Shown in pieces: positions 24,879 to 32,968 of a stretch of DNA of 64,000 bases. Position 1 is the first letter of the stretch. Each line of letters opens with the position of its first letter. This DNA is from Paenibacillus sp. FSL R5-0490 (lineage in GTDB: Bacteria; Bacillota; Bacilli; Bacillales; Cytobacillaceae). The DNA lies in NCBI RefSeq assembly GCF_001956215.1, contig NZ_MRTQ01000005.1, forward strand, positions 144,086 through 208,085, written 5' to 3'. A model generated the notes under the pieces. It saw only the letters and a program-made list of their open reading frames with translations, searched no databases and was not told the origin of the DNA. Both the position numbers and the translations under genes were made by a program.

Positions 24879-25019
24879 TTATGATGTGACTTTTATTCTG
24901 TTTGATAGTGAACGACGGTGGATTTCTGTTTCAATTAAACGGATGAAGTCTTTGCTAAGCTGCAGTTCTTTTGCTTTATAATAGGATTCGATTAATAATT
25001 CATCTGACAGTTTACGCAT
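24879..25019 (-). CDS. sda: Sporulation histidine kinase inhibitor Sda
   Basis: 46 aa, exactly the length of B. subtilis Sda, starting [20 protein letters not shown] and continuing [18 protein letters not shown]: two antiparallel helices that bind the dimerisation domain of KinA and block autophosphorylation when replication is perturbed. GGAGGTGGGACAGGA precedes the ATG at 25019; the upstream extension of the frame has no site of its own. Several DnaA boxes lie about 120-220 bases upstream, as expected for DnaA-controlled sda. Confidence 0.95.
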   Translation of the reverse strand: MRKLSDELLIESYYKAKELQLSKDFIRLIETEIHRRSLSNRIKVTS

Positions 25020-25141
25020 TCCTGTCCCACCTCCAGGTACTTGATATTTCAGTTCTAAAAGAATTATTTTATACATATAATGTAAGATTTTATGTTGTAC
25101 CCCTACTTTAGCAAATTAAAACGATTAGAACAACTGTTCTC

Positions 25142-25240
25142 TTATCCACAGGAAACCGTGGATAACCTGTGATTATTTTGTTTATAAAAAGGGAAAAAGT
25201 ATTAAAATCATATTGGGTTATGTGTATAAAGTTATCCACA
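25142..25240. promoter_or_regulatory. Cluster of DnaA boxes upstream of sda
   Basis: Perfect boxes TTATCCACA at 25142-25150 and 25232-25240, plus two one-mismatch boxes on the other strand: CGTGGATAA at 25157-25165 and TGTGTATAA at 25221-25229. In B. subtilis DnaA activates sda transcription through such boxes, linking replication initiation to the sporulation checkpoint. The same sites face the divergent yqeG operon. Confidence 0.85.
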
Positions 25241-25548
25241 GGTCTGAGGGGCATTTGGTTTTTGTCGAAAAATTTTTATTTTAAGGTTAATTAACAACTA
25301 TTCTGTGGAAATTTAGTGAGTTTTGAGTGTCTTTCCCCATTTTGTGGAATCGTATAAAATAGAACGGCCTGATTGAAATCCCCCATTCTTTATTTTGAAA
25401 GAGCGGACGAAATTGGGTATGATGAAATCGGTGTTTTAGCTAGTGAATGGCTGCAGACGCTAATTAACATTTAAGACCGGTATTAATTTGAGGGCATTAG
25501 ATACAGTATTGCCGGACAATATGAATAAATGATTGAGGTGTAAATATA
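25241..25548. other. AT-rich gap before yqeG, no gene seen
   Basis: 308 bases with no supported ORF or structured RNA. TATAAA at 25353-25358 could be a -10, but TTGAGT upstream is 24 bases away, too far. The yqeG operon promoter is presumably here but I cannot place it. Confidence 0.5.
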
Positions 25549-26064
25549 GTGTTAAAGCATTTTTTGCCTAATCAGCATGTTAAAAGTATTTTTGAAATAA
25601 CTCCACACAGTTTACAGGAAAAGGGAGTTAAAGGGATAATCACGGACCTGGATAATACACTTGTCGAATGGGACAGGCCAAATGCAACACCGAAGCTGAT
25701 TAGCTGGTTTGAAGAAATGAAGCAAAGCAACATCAAGGTTACGATTGTGTCTAATAATAAAGAAAACCGCGTTAAGGCTTTTTCGCACCCCCTTGATATT
25801 CCATTTATTTATCAGGCTAGAAAGCCAATGGGCAGGGCCTTCCGGAGAGCCCTATCTGAGATGGGGCTGAAGAAAGAAGAAACAGTGGTGATTGGAGACC
25901 AATTGCTGACTGATGTATTGGGAGGAAACAGAAACGGTTTCCATACTATTTTGGTCGTGCCTGTAGCTCAAACTGACGGGTTTATTACGAAATTTAACCG
26001 GCTGGTGGAGAGACGGATTTTAAATTGGTTCAGGAAAAAAGGCATGATTCAGTGGGAGGATTAA
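25549..26064 (+). CDS. yqeG: YqeG family HAD phosphatase
   Basis: 171 aa HAD IIIA enzyme: the nucleophile motif is GIITDLDNTLVEWDRP (DxDNT), motif II is TIVSNNKENRV, and VIGDQLLTDVLGGNRNG is motif IV with the metal-binding acids. Related to mitochondrial PGP phosphatase, so phosphatidylglycerophosphate is one possible substrate; not proven in Bacillus. GTG start after GAGGTG. First gene of the operon yqeG-yqeH-aroE-yhbY-nadD-yqeK-rsfS-yqeM; three bases separate it from yqeH. Confidence 0.92.
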   Translation: MLKHFLPNQHVKSIFEITPHSLQEKGVKGIITDLDNTLVEWDRPNATPKLISWFEEMKQSNIKVTIVSNNKENRVKAFSHPLDIPFIYQARKPMGRAFRRALSEMGLKKEETVVIGDQLLTDVLGGNRNGFHTILVVPVAQTDGFITKFNRLVERRILNWFRKKGMIQWED

Positions 26065-26067
26065 AAA

Positions 26068-27174
26068 GTGAGTGAAGAACAATTTGTTTGCGTAGGCTGT
26101 GGAGTGAAAGTTCAGGCAGAGAATCCTGATGAATTAGGTTATGCTCCTCAATCAGCTTTGCAGAAGGAAACAATTATTTGCCAGCGCTGTTTCAGGCTGA
26201 AGCACTATAATGAAGTTCAGGATGTAAGCTTGACTGATGATGATTTTCTGAAGATCCTGAATGAAATTGGACAAAGTGATGCACTTATTGTGAAGATTGT
26301 GGACATTTTTGATTTTAACGGCAGCTGGCTTCCAGGTCTTCACCGTTTTGTGGGCAGCAATAAAATCCTGCTTGTTGGAAACAAAGTCGACCTGCTTCCA
26401 AAGTCCGTGAAGACAAACAAGCTGATTAACTGGATGAAGCAGGAATCAAAACAGCTGGGGCTGAAACCGGAAGAGGTTTATCTGGCCAGTGCTGCAAAAG
26501 GGTACTCCATTAATGAAATTGCAGCAGCCATCGATCATTATCGGGAAGGAAAAGACGTTTATGTAGTAGGATGTACTAATGTAGGTAAATCCACTTTCAT
26601 CAATCGAATATTAAAAGAAGTAACAGGTGAGGGCGATGTCATCACTACTTCCCACTTCCCAGGGACGACTCTTGATATTATCGAGATCCCTCTATCTGAC
26701 GGAAAGGCTTTAGTGGATACTCCAGGTATAATTAACCATCATCAGATGGCTCATTATGTAGATAAAAGAGATTTAAAGGTGATAACACCTAAAAGAGAGA
26801 TTAAACCTAAGGTTTACCAGCTGAATGAAGAGCAGACTCTGTTTTTTGGCGGACTGGCCAGGTTTGATTACATTGCTGGCGGCCGGCGGTCATTTGTTTG
26901 CCATTTCTCCAATGAATTAAATATTCACCGCACCAAAACAGAAAAGGCGGATGAGCTATATGAGAATCATGCGGGAGAGATGCTTACACCGCCAAGAATA
27001 GAGCAGATGGAAACCTTCCCGGAGCTTGTGAAACATGAATTTACAATTAAAGAACCGAAAACAGATATAGTATTTTCAGGACTTGGCTGGATAACGGTAA
27101 ATGAGGGCGGGGCCAAAGTAGCTGCATATGTTCCTAAAGGTGTCCATGCCATGATAAGGAAGTCATTAATTTAG
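26068..27174 (+). CDS. yqeH: Ribosome biogenesis GTPase YqeH
   Basis: 368 aa circularly permuted GTPase: an N-terminal zinc finger (CVGCGVKV and CQRCFR), then motifs in the order G4 (LVGNKVDLLP), G5 (ASAAKG), G1 (VGCTNVGKSTFINR), G2 (TTSHFPGTT) and G3 (DTPG). It is required for 30S subunit assembly. GTG start at 26068 after GTGGGAGGA. Its neighbours rsfS, yhbY and yqeI-type genes are also ribosome-related. Confidence 0.96.
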   Translation: MSEEQFVCVGCGVKVQAENPDELGYAPQSALQKETIICQRCFRLKHYNEVQDVSLTDDDFLKILNEIGQSDALIVKIVDIFDFNGSWLPGLHRFVGSNKILLVGNKVDLLPKSVKTNKLINWMKQESKQLGLKPEEVYLASAAKGYSINEIAAAIDHYREGKDVYVVGCTNVGKSTFINRILKEVTGEGDVITTSHFPGTTLDIIEIPLSDGKALVDTPGIINHHQMAHYVDKRDLKVITPKREIKPKVYQLNEEQTLFFGGLARFDYIAGGRRSFVCHFSNELNIHRTKTEKADELYENHAGEMLTPPRIEQMETFPELVKHEFTIKEPKTDIVFSGLGWITVNEGGAKVAAYVPKGVHAMIRKSLI

Positions 27175-27220
27175 GCTGTTACTTGCATTTGCTTACGCTT
27201 TTCAAAAGGGGTGAGGATTT

Positions 27221-28060
27221 TTGAAGAAGCTGTTTGGAGTGATTGGGGATCCAATTTCTCATTCAATGTCCCCTGCTATGCACAATGAATTATTTAAGAT
27301 TTACAGTATTGATGCACATTATCAGCCATTTCATATATCCAGGAGAAATCTGAATGACGCTATTAAAGGGTTCAGGGCAATCGGCATTGCGGGATTTAAT
27401 GTTACAGTACCCCATAAGGAGGCTATCATTCCTCTTTTAGATGAACTGGATCCTCTGGCTGAGGCAATTGGGGCAGTAAATACAGTGGTCAATCAGGATG
27501 GTAAGCTAATAGGCTATAACACGGATGGAAGCGGATTTGTAAAAGGCCTGCTGAATCAAAACCAATCAATTAATGACAAAAAGGTGCTGATAGTGGGGGC
27601 AGGCGGAGCTGCGAGAGCCATTTATTTTACAATTGCTAAAGAAGGCCCGGAGCTTCTGGACATTTGCAATCGGACTCCAGAAAGGGCAGAGCAGATTTTG
27701 AATGATTGCCCTTTTGAGGTTCCTGCTCGGGTGCTGAACCGGCAGGAAGCAGAAGAGAGCCTGGAAACATACGATTTAATTGTTCAGACTACTTCAATTG
27801 GAATGCTTCCGGAAATTGGCCAAAGTCCGCTTTCGGTACATAAGCTTAAGCCTGGAGCCTTTGTCAGTGATATCATTTATAATCCGCTGCAAACCAGGCT
27901 TTTAAAGGAAGCAGACGTAAAGGGCGCCCAAATTCAGAATGGTATTGATATGTTCGTATATCAGGGGGCTCTTGCTTTTGAAATGTGGACTGGCATTGGG
28001 CCCGACATTGAAAGAATGAGAGAAAAGGTTTTAAATCAGCTGGGAGGATTATTATGCTAA
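27221..28060 (+). CDS. aroE: Shikimate dehydrogenase (NADP+)
   Basis: 279 aa. Substrate-binding residues in DPISHSMSPAMHNE, the catalytic Lys-Asp pair in NVTVPHKEAI and NTDGSGFVKG, and a Rossmann nucleotide loop IVGAGGAARAIYFTI. Reduces 3-dehydroshikimate to shikimate in aromatic amino acid synthesis. TTG start after GGGGTGAGGA. Its end overlaps the start of yhbY by seven bases. Confidence 0.96.
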   Translation: MKKLFGVIGDPISHSMSPAMHNELFKIYSIDAHYQPFHISRRNLNDAIKGFRAIGIAGFNVTVPHKEAIIPLLDELDPLAEAIGAVNTVVNQDGKLIGYNTDGSGFVKGLLNQNQSINDKKVLIVGAGGAARAIYFTIAKEGPELLDICNRTPERAEQILNDCPFEVPARVLNRQEAEESLETYDLIVQTTSIGMLPEIGQSPLSVHKLKPGAFVSDIIYNPLQTRLLKEADVKGAQIQNGIDMFVYQGALAFEMWTGIGPDIERMREKVLNQLGGLLC

Positions 28061-28344
28061 CAGGAAAGCAAAAGCGTTTATTGCGATCAAAAGCGCACCA
28101 TTTAAACCCTATTTTCCAAGTGGGAAAGGGCGGGGTTAATGAAAATATGATTAAACAAGTAGGAGAAGCACTGGAAGCCCGTGAGTTATTAAAGGTTTCC
28201 GTCCTTCAAAACTGTGAAGAAGACAGAGATACGGTGGCACAGCAGCTGTCAGAAGGCGCGAAGGCTGATGTTGTCCAAATCATCGGGAATATTATTGTTT
28301 TATACAAAGAATCAAAAGAAAACAAACAAATCAACCTGCCGTAA
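28054..28344 (+). CDS. yhbY: YhbY/CRM-domain ribosome assembly RNA-binding protein (YqeI)
   Basis: 96 aa CRS1-YhbY (CRM) domain: LTGKQKRLLRSKAHHLNPIF, then the loop VGKGGVNENMIKQV with the GxxG RNA-binding turn. Binds pre-50S particles in E. coli. ATG 28054 overlaps the aroE end and follows GGGAGGATT, so it is translationally coupled. Confidence 0.93.
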   Translation: MLTGKQKRLLRSKAHHLNPIFQVGKGGVNENMIKQVGEALEARELLKVSVLQNCEEDRDTVAQQLSEGAKADVVQIIGNIIVLYKESKENKQINLP

Positions 28345-28383
28345 GCTACGGGGAAATTAAACTGAATGAATGGAGGAGTGTAA

Positions 28384-28953
28384 ATGGAAAAGGTAGGCAT
28401 ACTTGGAGGGACCTTTAATCCGCCTCATTTAGGCCATCTCATTATTGCAAATGAGGTAATGTCTTCCCATGGTTTGGATGAAGTATGGTTTATGCCGAAC
28501 CATGAGCCTCCCCATAAAAAGAGGTCAGATAATGTCAGCAGCAGTGATCGAATAGAAATGCTGAAACTCGCATTGCAGAATCATCCTGGTTTTAAATTGG
28601 AGTTGATTGAGCTGGAGCGGGAAGGTCCTTCATTTACCTACGATACGATCAGGATTTTGAAGGAACACTATCCTCAAAAGCAATTTTATTTTATTATTGG
28701 AGCTGACATGGTTGAATATTTGTCCAAGTGGCATAACATTGACAAACTTCTTGAATTGATTACCTTTATAGGAGTAAGGCGGCCATCTTACAATTTGCAG
28801 ACTCCGTATCCGATTCTTTATGCTGACGTTCCTGAAATGGGGATCTCCTCCAGTATGATCAGAAGCCGTGTAAAGGAAGGTGGTACTATACGATATCTGG
28901 TACCGGATTCTATAAGGAGTTTTATAAAGGAGAATCATTTATATGAATCGTGA
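28384..28953 (+). CDS. nadD: Nicotinate-nucleotide adenylyltransferase
   Basis: 189 aa HxGH nucleotidyltransferase: GILGGTFNPPHLGHLIIANE near the N-terminus and the C-terminal motif ISSSMIRSRVKEG (SxxxxR) bind ATP; IIGADMVEYLSKWHN is also conserved. Makes deamido-NAD from nicotinate mononucleotide. ATG after GGAGGAG. The end overlaps yqeK by 11 bases. Confidence 0.96.
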   Translation: MEKVGILGGTFNPPHLGHLIIANEVMSSHGLDEVWFMPNHEPPHKKRSDNVSSSDRIEMLKLALQNHPGFKLELIELEREGPSFTYDTIRILKEHYPQKQFYFIIGADMVEYLSKWHNIDKLLELITFIGVRRPSYNLQTPYPILYADVPEMGISSSMIRSRVKEGGTIRYLVPDSIRSFIKENHLYES

Positions 28954-29509
28954 AACAGCTCTGGCTATTGTAAAGGAGCAGCTGACTGAACATCGCTATC
29001 TTCATACAGTCGGAGTGATGGAAACAGCCATTAAACTTGCAGAGAAATATGGCGCTGATAGTAAGAAAGCTGAATTGGCAGCCATTTTTCATGATTATGC
29101 TAAGTTCCGCCCTAAGGAAGAAATGAGGGAAATTATCAGTAAGGAAGGTATGCCAGCCGAGCTTTTGGATTACAATAGTGAACTTTGGCATGCTCCTGTC
29201 GGTGCTTTTTTGGCTGAGAAAGAAGCGGGAATCCATGATAAAGAGGTTCTGGATGCAATAAGATATCATACTTCAGGGAGGCCGGGAATGGCACTTCTTG
29301 AAAAGATCATTTATCTTGCAGATTATATTGAACCTGGAAGACATTTTCCGGGTGTTGACGAAGTGCGTGATTTAGCAAAGACGAACTTGAACAAGGCTTT
29401 AATAAAATCTATTCAAAATACCATCATGTTTTTAATGAAAAAAGGGCAGCCTGTTTTTCCGGCTTCCTTCGAAACGTATAATGACCTTGTAATGAATAAG
29501 GAGGATTGA
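28943..29509 (+). CDS. yqeK: HD-domain hydrolase YqeK, symmetrical Ap4A hydrolase
   Basis: 188 aa HD-domain protein with metal ligands in HRYLHTVGVMETA, FHDYAKFRP (HD) and RYHTSGRPGM; ADYIEPGR is the later conserved Asp block. YqeK family members split diadenosine tetraphosphate into two ADP. Its frame overlaps nadD, and rsfS follows after four bases. Confidence 0.94.
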   Translation: MNRETALAIVKEQLTEHRYLHTVGVMETAIKLAEKYGADSKKAELAAIFHDYAKFRPKEEMREIISKEGMPAELLDYNSELWHAPVGAFLAEKEAGIHDKEVLDAIRYHTSGRPGMALLEKIIYLADYIEPGRHFPGVDEVRDLAKTNLNKALIKSIQNTIMFLMKKGQPVFPASFETYNDLVMNKED

Positions 29510-29513
29510 TTAA

Positions 29514-29870
29514 ATGAAAGAAAATACTATGCTGATGACGGCAGTAAAAGCAGCGGATGATAAACGTGCAGAAGATATAACGGTTCTTAATATGAAGGGG
29601 ATTTCCCTGATTTCGGACTACTTTGTTATTTGTCACGGAAATTCTGATAAACAAGTGCAGGCCATTGCTCGGGAAATGAAAGAAAAATCTGAAGAACACG
29701 GGTTTACGGTTAAGCGAATGGAAGGCTTTGATGAAGCAAGGTGGATTCTGGTTGATATGGGCGATATTATTGCACATATTTTCCATAAGGATGAAAGAAG
29801 CTACTATAATCTCGAAAGACTTTGGGGAGATGCCCCGGTCGAAAACGTTCAGGGCATTCTTAACCAATGA
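29514..29870 (+). CDS. rsfS: Ribosome silencing factor RsfS
   Basis: 118 aa with the RsfS/Iojap signature LNMKGISLISDYFVICHGNS and WILVDMGDIIAHIFHKDERS. It binds uL14 on the 50S subunit and blocks joining to the 30S when nutrients are limiting. ATG with AAGGAGGATTGAT. Its stop codon overlaps the start of yqeM. Confidence 0.95.
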   Translation: MKENTMLMTAVKAADDKRAEDITVLNMKGISLISDYFVICHGNSDKQVQAIAREMKEKSEEHGFTVKRMEGFDEARWILVDMGDIIAHIFHKDERSYYNLERLWGDAPVENVQGILNQ

Positions 29871-30616
29871 GCTACGGAAAGTTCGCTTATCTCTATGACA
29901 GGCTGATGGAAGATGTTCCTTATGACAGCTGGATTAAATTGGTCAATGAAAAGCATGTGGAATTTAATGTTTCAGGCAAACAATTGCTGGATCTTGCATG
30001 CGGCACAGGACAGCTTACAATAAGGTTAAGTGAACATGGCTATGATGTAACCGGTGTGGATTTATCAGAGGATATGCTGGCTGTAGCCCAATCAAAGGCG
30101 GAGCAGAAAGGTCTTCAAATCCCCTTTTACCAGCAGAACATGGCAGAGCTTGAAGGGTTTAGTGAATTTGATATTATTGGCATCTTTTGTGATTCGCTGA
30201 ATTATCTGGAGACAGAATCAGATGTGAAGAACACCTTCCGGCGGGTCCATAGCTATTTAAAAAACGATGGTCTATTTATTTTTGATGTTCATTCCATTTA
30301 TAAAATTATGCAGATATTTATGAACCAGACCTTTGCTGAAAATGACGAGGAAATTTCATATATCTGGCACAGCTTTCAGGGCGAATACCCCAATTCTGTA
30401 GAGCATGATCTTTCATTTTTTGTTCAGGACGAAAAAACAGGGAAGTATGACCGCTATGACGAACTTCATTTTCAGCGCACTTATCCTATTGATCAATATA
30501 AAAGCTGGCTTGAGGAATGCGGTTTTGACCTTGTTGACGTTTCAGGAGATTTTAAAGAAGGACCGCCAGACAGCCAGGCTGAACGAATCATTCTTATTGC
30601 AAAGAAAAGACACTAA
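29867..30616 (+). CDS. yqeM: Class I SAM-dependent methyltransferase YqeM
   Basis: 249 aa. SAM-binding motif LLDLACGTGQLTIRLSE at about residue 40, then VTGVDLSEDMLAVA. Substrate unknown; it is conserved as the last gene of this operon in Bacillus. The ATG at 29867 overlaps the rsfS stop (ATGA), so translation is coupled. A strong terminator follows. Confidence 0.92.
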   Translation: MSYGKFAYLYDRLMEDVPYDSWIKLVNEKHVEFNVSGKQLLDLACGTGQLTIRLSEHGYDVTGVDLSEDMLAVAQSKAEQKGLQIPFYQQNMAELEGFSEFDIIGIFCDSLNYLETESDVKNTFRRVHSYLKNDGLFIFDVHSIYKIMQIFMNQTFAENDEEISYIWHSFQGEYPNSVEHDLSFFVQDEKTGKYDRYDELHFQRTYPIDQYKSWLEECGFDLVDVSGDFKEGPPDSQAERIILIAKKRH

Positions 30617-30621
30617 TAAAA

Positions 30622-30652
30622 AAACAGCCGGGTTTTCGGCTGTTTTTTTTAA
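30622..30652 (+). terminator. Terminator of the yqeG-yqeM operon
   Basis: AAAACAGCCG / CGGCTGTTTT hairpin with a 6-base loop and a run of eight T. Confidence 0.93.
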
Positions 30653-30686
30653 ATAGTGAAGGATTATTTCCATTAACATCGAATAG

Positions 30687-31511
30687 CTAATAGAGAGAAT
30701 ACTGCTTTTTTACTTCGACAAGATCTTCGTCAAACTTGGAATGTGTCGCCTGGAATAAGTGTTCAAATACACTGCCGAGCTCGCTTTCAAGAATTTTAAT
30801 TCCCTCTCCTGTAATTCCTCCTTTGACACACACCTTCTCCTGCAATGTAGGCAATGTATAAAATCCTTTTTTCAGTAATTCCCCAAGCCCAATCAGCATT
30901 TCTCCTGCAAGCTTTGTAGCTGTTTCATTATCAATCTCCGTTTCCGTAACTGCTGCATTGATGAAGCGCTGAGTCAAGTAGCTGAAAAAGGCAGGTCCGC
31001 AGCTGACAATATCCGAAGAAACCCTGGTAATCGCTTCCTCTATAAAAACAGGTGTGGAGATGCTTTCAAAAAGCTTGTTAAGTTCCCCTTTCCATTGTTC
31101 GCTGCACTGTTCACCGAATGATAATAATGACACCCCTGATAAGGCCCGGTTAGTAATGCTTGGAATCGCCCTTGCTGCTGAGCAAGGCACAATTGATTCA
31201 AGCTGTTTTACACTAATAGGGCTGGTTATGGACACTACACATTTATCTTCTGACAGGAACGGCAAAATATCCTGAACGACATTATATACATCATGAGGCT
31301 TTACACAAATAAAGATCAGTGAAGAACGATTGGCGGCCTCTCTTGCGTTATTTACAACGGTAATTTCCTGATGCGTTTCTTTTATTTTATTCGCTTTTGC
31401 CACTGTCCGATTGGTTATCGTCATGGAGGCAGGGGAAACGGCTCCTCCATCCAGGAAGGCCTCGGTCAAAATTCTCCCCATATTACCTGTGCCAATGATT
31501 CCGATTTTCAA
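30687..31511 (-). CDS. comER: Late competence protein ComER, pyrroline-5-carboxylate reductase-like
   Basis: 274 aa. N-terminal Rossmann motif MKIGIIGTGNMGRILTEAFL and FICVKPHDV; C-terminal P5CR dimerisation part with GPAFFSYLTQ. ComER is divergent from comEA in Bacillus; it is not needed for DNA uptake, and in some species it affects sporulation or biofilm. TTG start at 31511 after AAAGGAGGG. The normal P5CR motif near the C-terminus is altered here (VCVKGGITGEGIKIL), in line with a divergent family. Confidence 0.9.
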   Translation of the reverse strand: MKIGIIGTGNMGRILTEAFLDGGAVSPASMTITNRTVAKANKIKETHQEITVVNNAREAANRSSLIFICVKPHDVYNVVQDILPFLSEDKCVVSITSPISVKQLESIVPCSAARAIPSITNRALSGVSLLSFGEQCSEQWKGELNKLFESISTPVFIEEAITRVSSDIVSCGPAFFSYLTQRFINAAVTETEIDNETATKLAGEMLIGLGELLKKGFYTLPTLQEKVCVKGGITGEGIKILESELGSVFEHLFQATHSKFDEDLVEVKKQYSLY

Positions 31512-31600
31512 TGCAACATCCCTCCTTTAAAAGCAGGCTTTCTCATATAACGATATGTATCAAAAAAACATTTATTCCAAAAAGAAAGGATGGATCGATA

Positions 31601-32233
31601 GTGCCCGAATGGATAAAAGCCTATAAATTTTACTTTGCAGGAGGTGCGATCGCATTGGCTGCACTCCTCTATTATTTTTTAATGCCAGTTCAGGAGACTG
31701 AAGTATTTCCAGAAATTGAGCAGTCAATTTCTTTGAACGAAGAAGAAGGTAAAGAAACAGCAGGTGATATGCAGGCTGAACAGGTGCCGCAGGCAATGAA
31801 AGCAGATATTAAAGGAGCAGTAAAAAAACCGGGAGTGTACGAAGCAAAAGAGGGTGAAAGGGTGATAGACCTGCTGGAAAAAGCAGGCGGACTAACGGAA
31901 AAAGCGGATAGCACTAAAATTAATTTTGCCCTGAAAATTACAGATGAAATGGTGATATATGTTCCGGAAGAGGGTGAAATTATTGAAGAGACCCGGGCGG
32001 GAGCCGGAAATGTCGAGGTTAAAGGACAGCAGGATAGCGGAAAGGTAAATTTAAACAGGGCGGATGAAACAGAATTGCAGACATTGCCGGGGGTTGGACC
32101 CTCTAAAGCTGCAGCGATAATTGAACACCGCGATACAAATGGACCCTTTAAGGATATTGAGGATTTGAAATTAATATCAGGGATAGGGGATAAAACCTTT
32201 GAAAAACTGAAAGAGCATATTAGTGTAAACTAA
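31601..32233 (+). CDS. comEA: Competence DNA receptor ComEA
   Basis: 210 aa. One N-terminal membrane helix (about residues 9-27), a SLBB-like domain (ADIKGAVKKPGVYEAKEGER) and a C-terminal helix-hairpin-helix DNA-binding domain (VNLNRADETELQTLPGVGPS). It binds double-stranded DNA outside the membrane during transformation. GTG 31601 after AAAGGATGG is preferred over the longer frame from 31511, which would overlap the comER promoter region. First gene of comEA-comEB-comEC. Confidence 0.94.
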   Translation: MPEWIKAYKFYFAGGAIALAALLYYFLMPVQETEVFPEIEQSISLNEEEGKETAGDMQAEQVPQAMKADIKGAVKKPGVYEAKEGERVIDLLEKAGGLTEKADSTKINFALKITDEMVIYVPEEGEIIEETRAGAGNVEVKGQQDSGKVNLNRADETELQTLPGVGPSKAAAIIEHRDTNGPFKDIEDLKLISGIGDKTFEKLKEHISVN

Positions 32234-32335
32234 TTTCCTCCCATTGACCTGCACAAACTTGAGGCTTACACTTATTGAGAGAAAAAGCTATATTTTAATT
32301 CAGGGCATACATGCCTGTGTAAAGGGGAGAGACAG

Positions 32336-32899
32336 ATGGACCGGATTTCCTGGAACCAATATTTTATGGCACAAAGCCATTTGCTTGCTTTGAGGAGCAC
32401 ATGTACAAGACTAGCGGTCGGAGCAACCATTGTAAGGGATAAGAGAATCATTGCAGGCGGCTATAATGGATCTATTGCCGGCGGTGAACATTGTGTTGAT
32501 GATGGCTGCTATGTTATTGATAACCATTGTGTCAGGACCATTCATGCGGAAATGAATGCGATTTTACAGTGTGCAAAATTTGGGGTGCCGACAAGTGATG
32601 CAGAAATATATGTAACTCATTTTCCGTGCCTTCAATGCTGCAAAGCAATTATACAGGCGGGAATTAAAACAGTTTACTACGCACAGGACTATAAAAATCA
32701 CCCTTATGGAATTGAACTCTTTGAGAAGGCTGGTGTGAAAACTGTCCATGTGGCGGCTGATAAAGTATCCTTCGATGGCAGCATACAGGAAAAACGTGAT
32801 TTTATAGAGGACTTAATTAAAGAGCTTGAAAAAAGCGGTAAAAATCAGGACATTATGAAAAGCTATAAAGAAAAAAAGGACAAGCTTTTTCAAAATTAA
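32336..32899 (+). CDS. comEB: Competence-locus dCMP deaminase-like protein ComEB
   Basis: 187 aa cytidine/deoxycytidylate deaminase: zinc ligands in TIHAEMNAIL (HAE) and HFPCLQCCKAI (PCxxC). It converts dCMP to dUMP in characterised relatives; B. subtilis ComEB is not needed for transformation itself. ATG after AAAGGGGAGAG. The 100-base gap from comEA holds no gene. Confidence 0.93.
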   Translation: MDRISWNQYFMAQSHLLALRSTCTRLAVGATIVRDKRIIAGGYNGSIAGGEHCVDDGCYVIDNHCVRTIHAEMNAILQCAKFGVPTSDAEIYVTHFPCLQCCKAIIQAGIKTVYYAQDYKNHPYGIELFEKAGVKTVHVAADKVSFDGSIQEKRDFIEDLIKELEKSGKNQDIMKSYKEKKDKLFQN

Positions 32900-32910
32900 T
32901 CCATAGAAAC

Positions 32911-32938
32911 AGCAGCACCTTCAATGAAAGGTGCTGCT
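32911..32938 (+). promoter_or_regulatory. Hairpin between comEB and comEC
   Basis: Perfect 11-bp stem AGCAGCACCTT / AAGGTGCTGCT with a 6-base loop, 11 bases after the comEB stop and just before the comEC ribosome binding site at 32954. No T-run follows (CCCTTC), so it is more likely an mRNA stabiliser or partial attenuator than a terminator. Confidence 0.55.
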
Positions 32939-32968
32939 CCCTTCAAAATAACTAAAGGAGCAAATGAT

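Noticed and set aside
25323..25358. Sigma-A promoter TTGAGT ... TATAAA for yqeG
   Set aside because: Spacer is 24 bases, far outside the working range.
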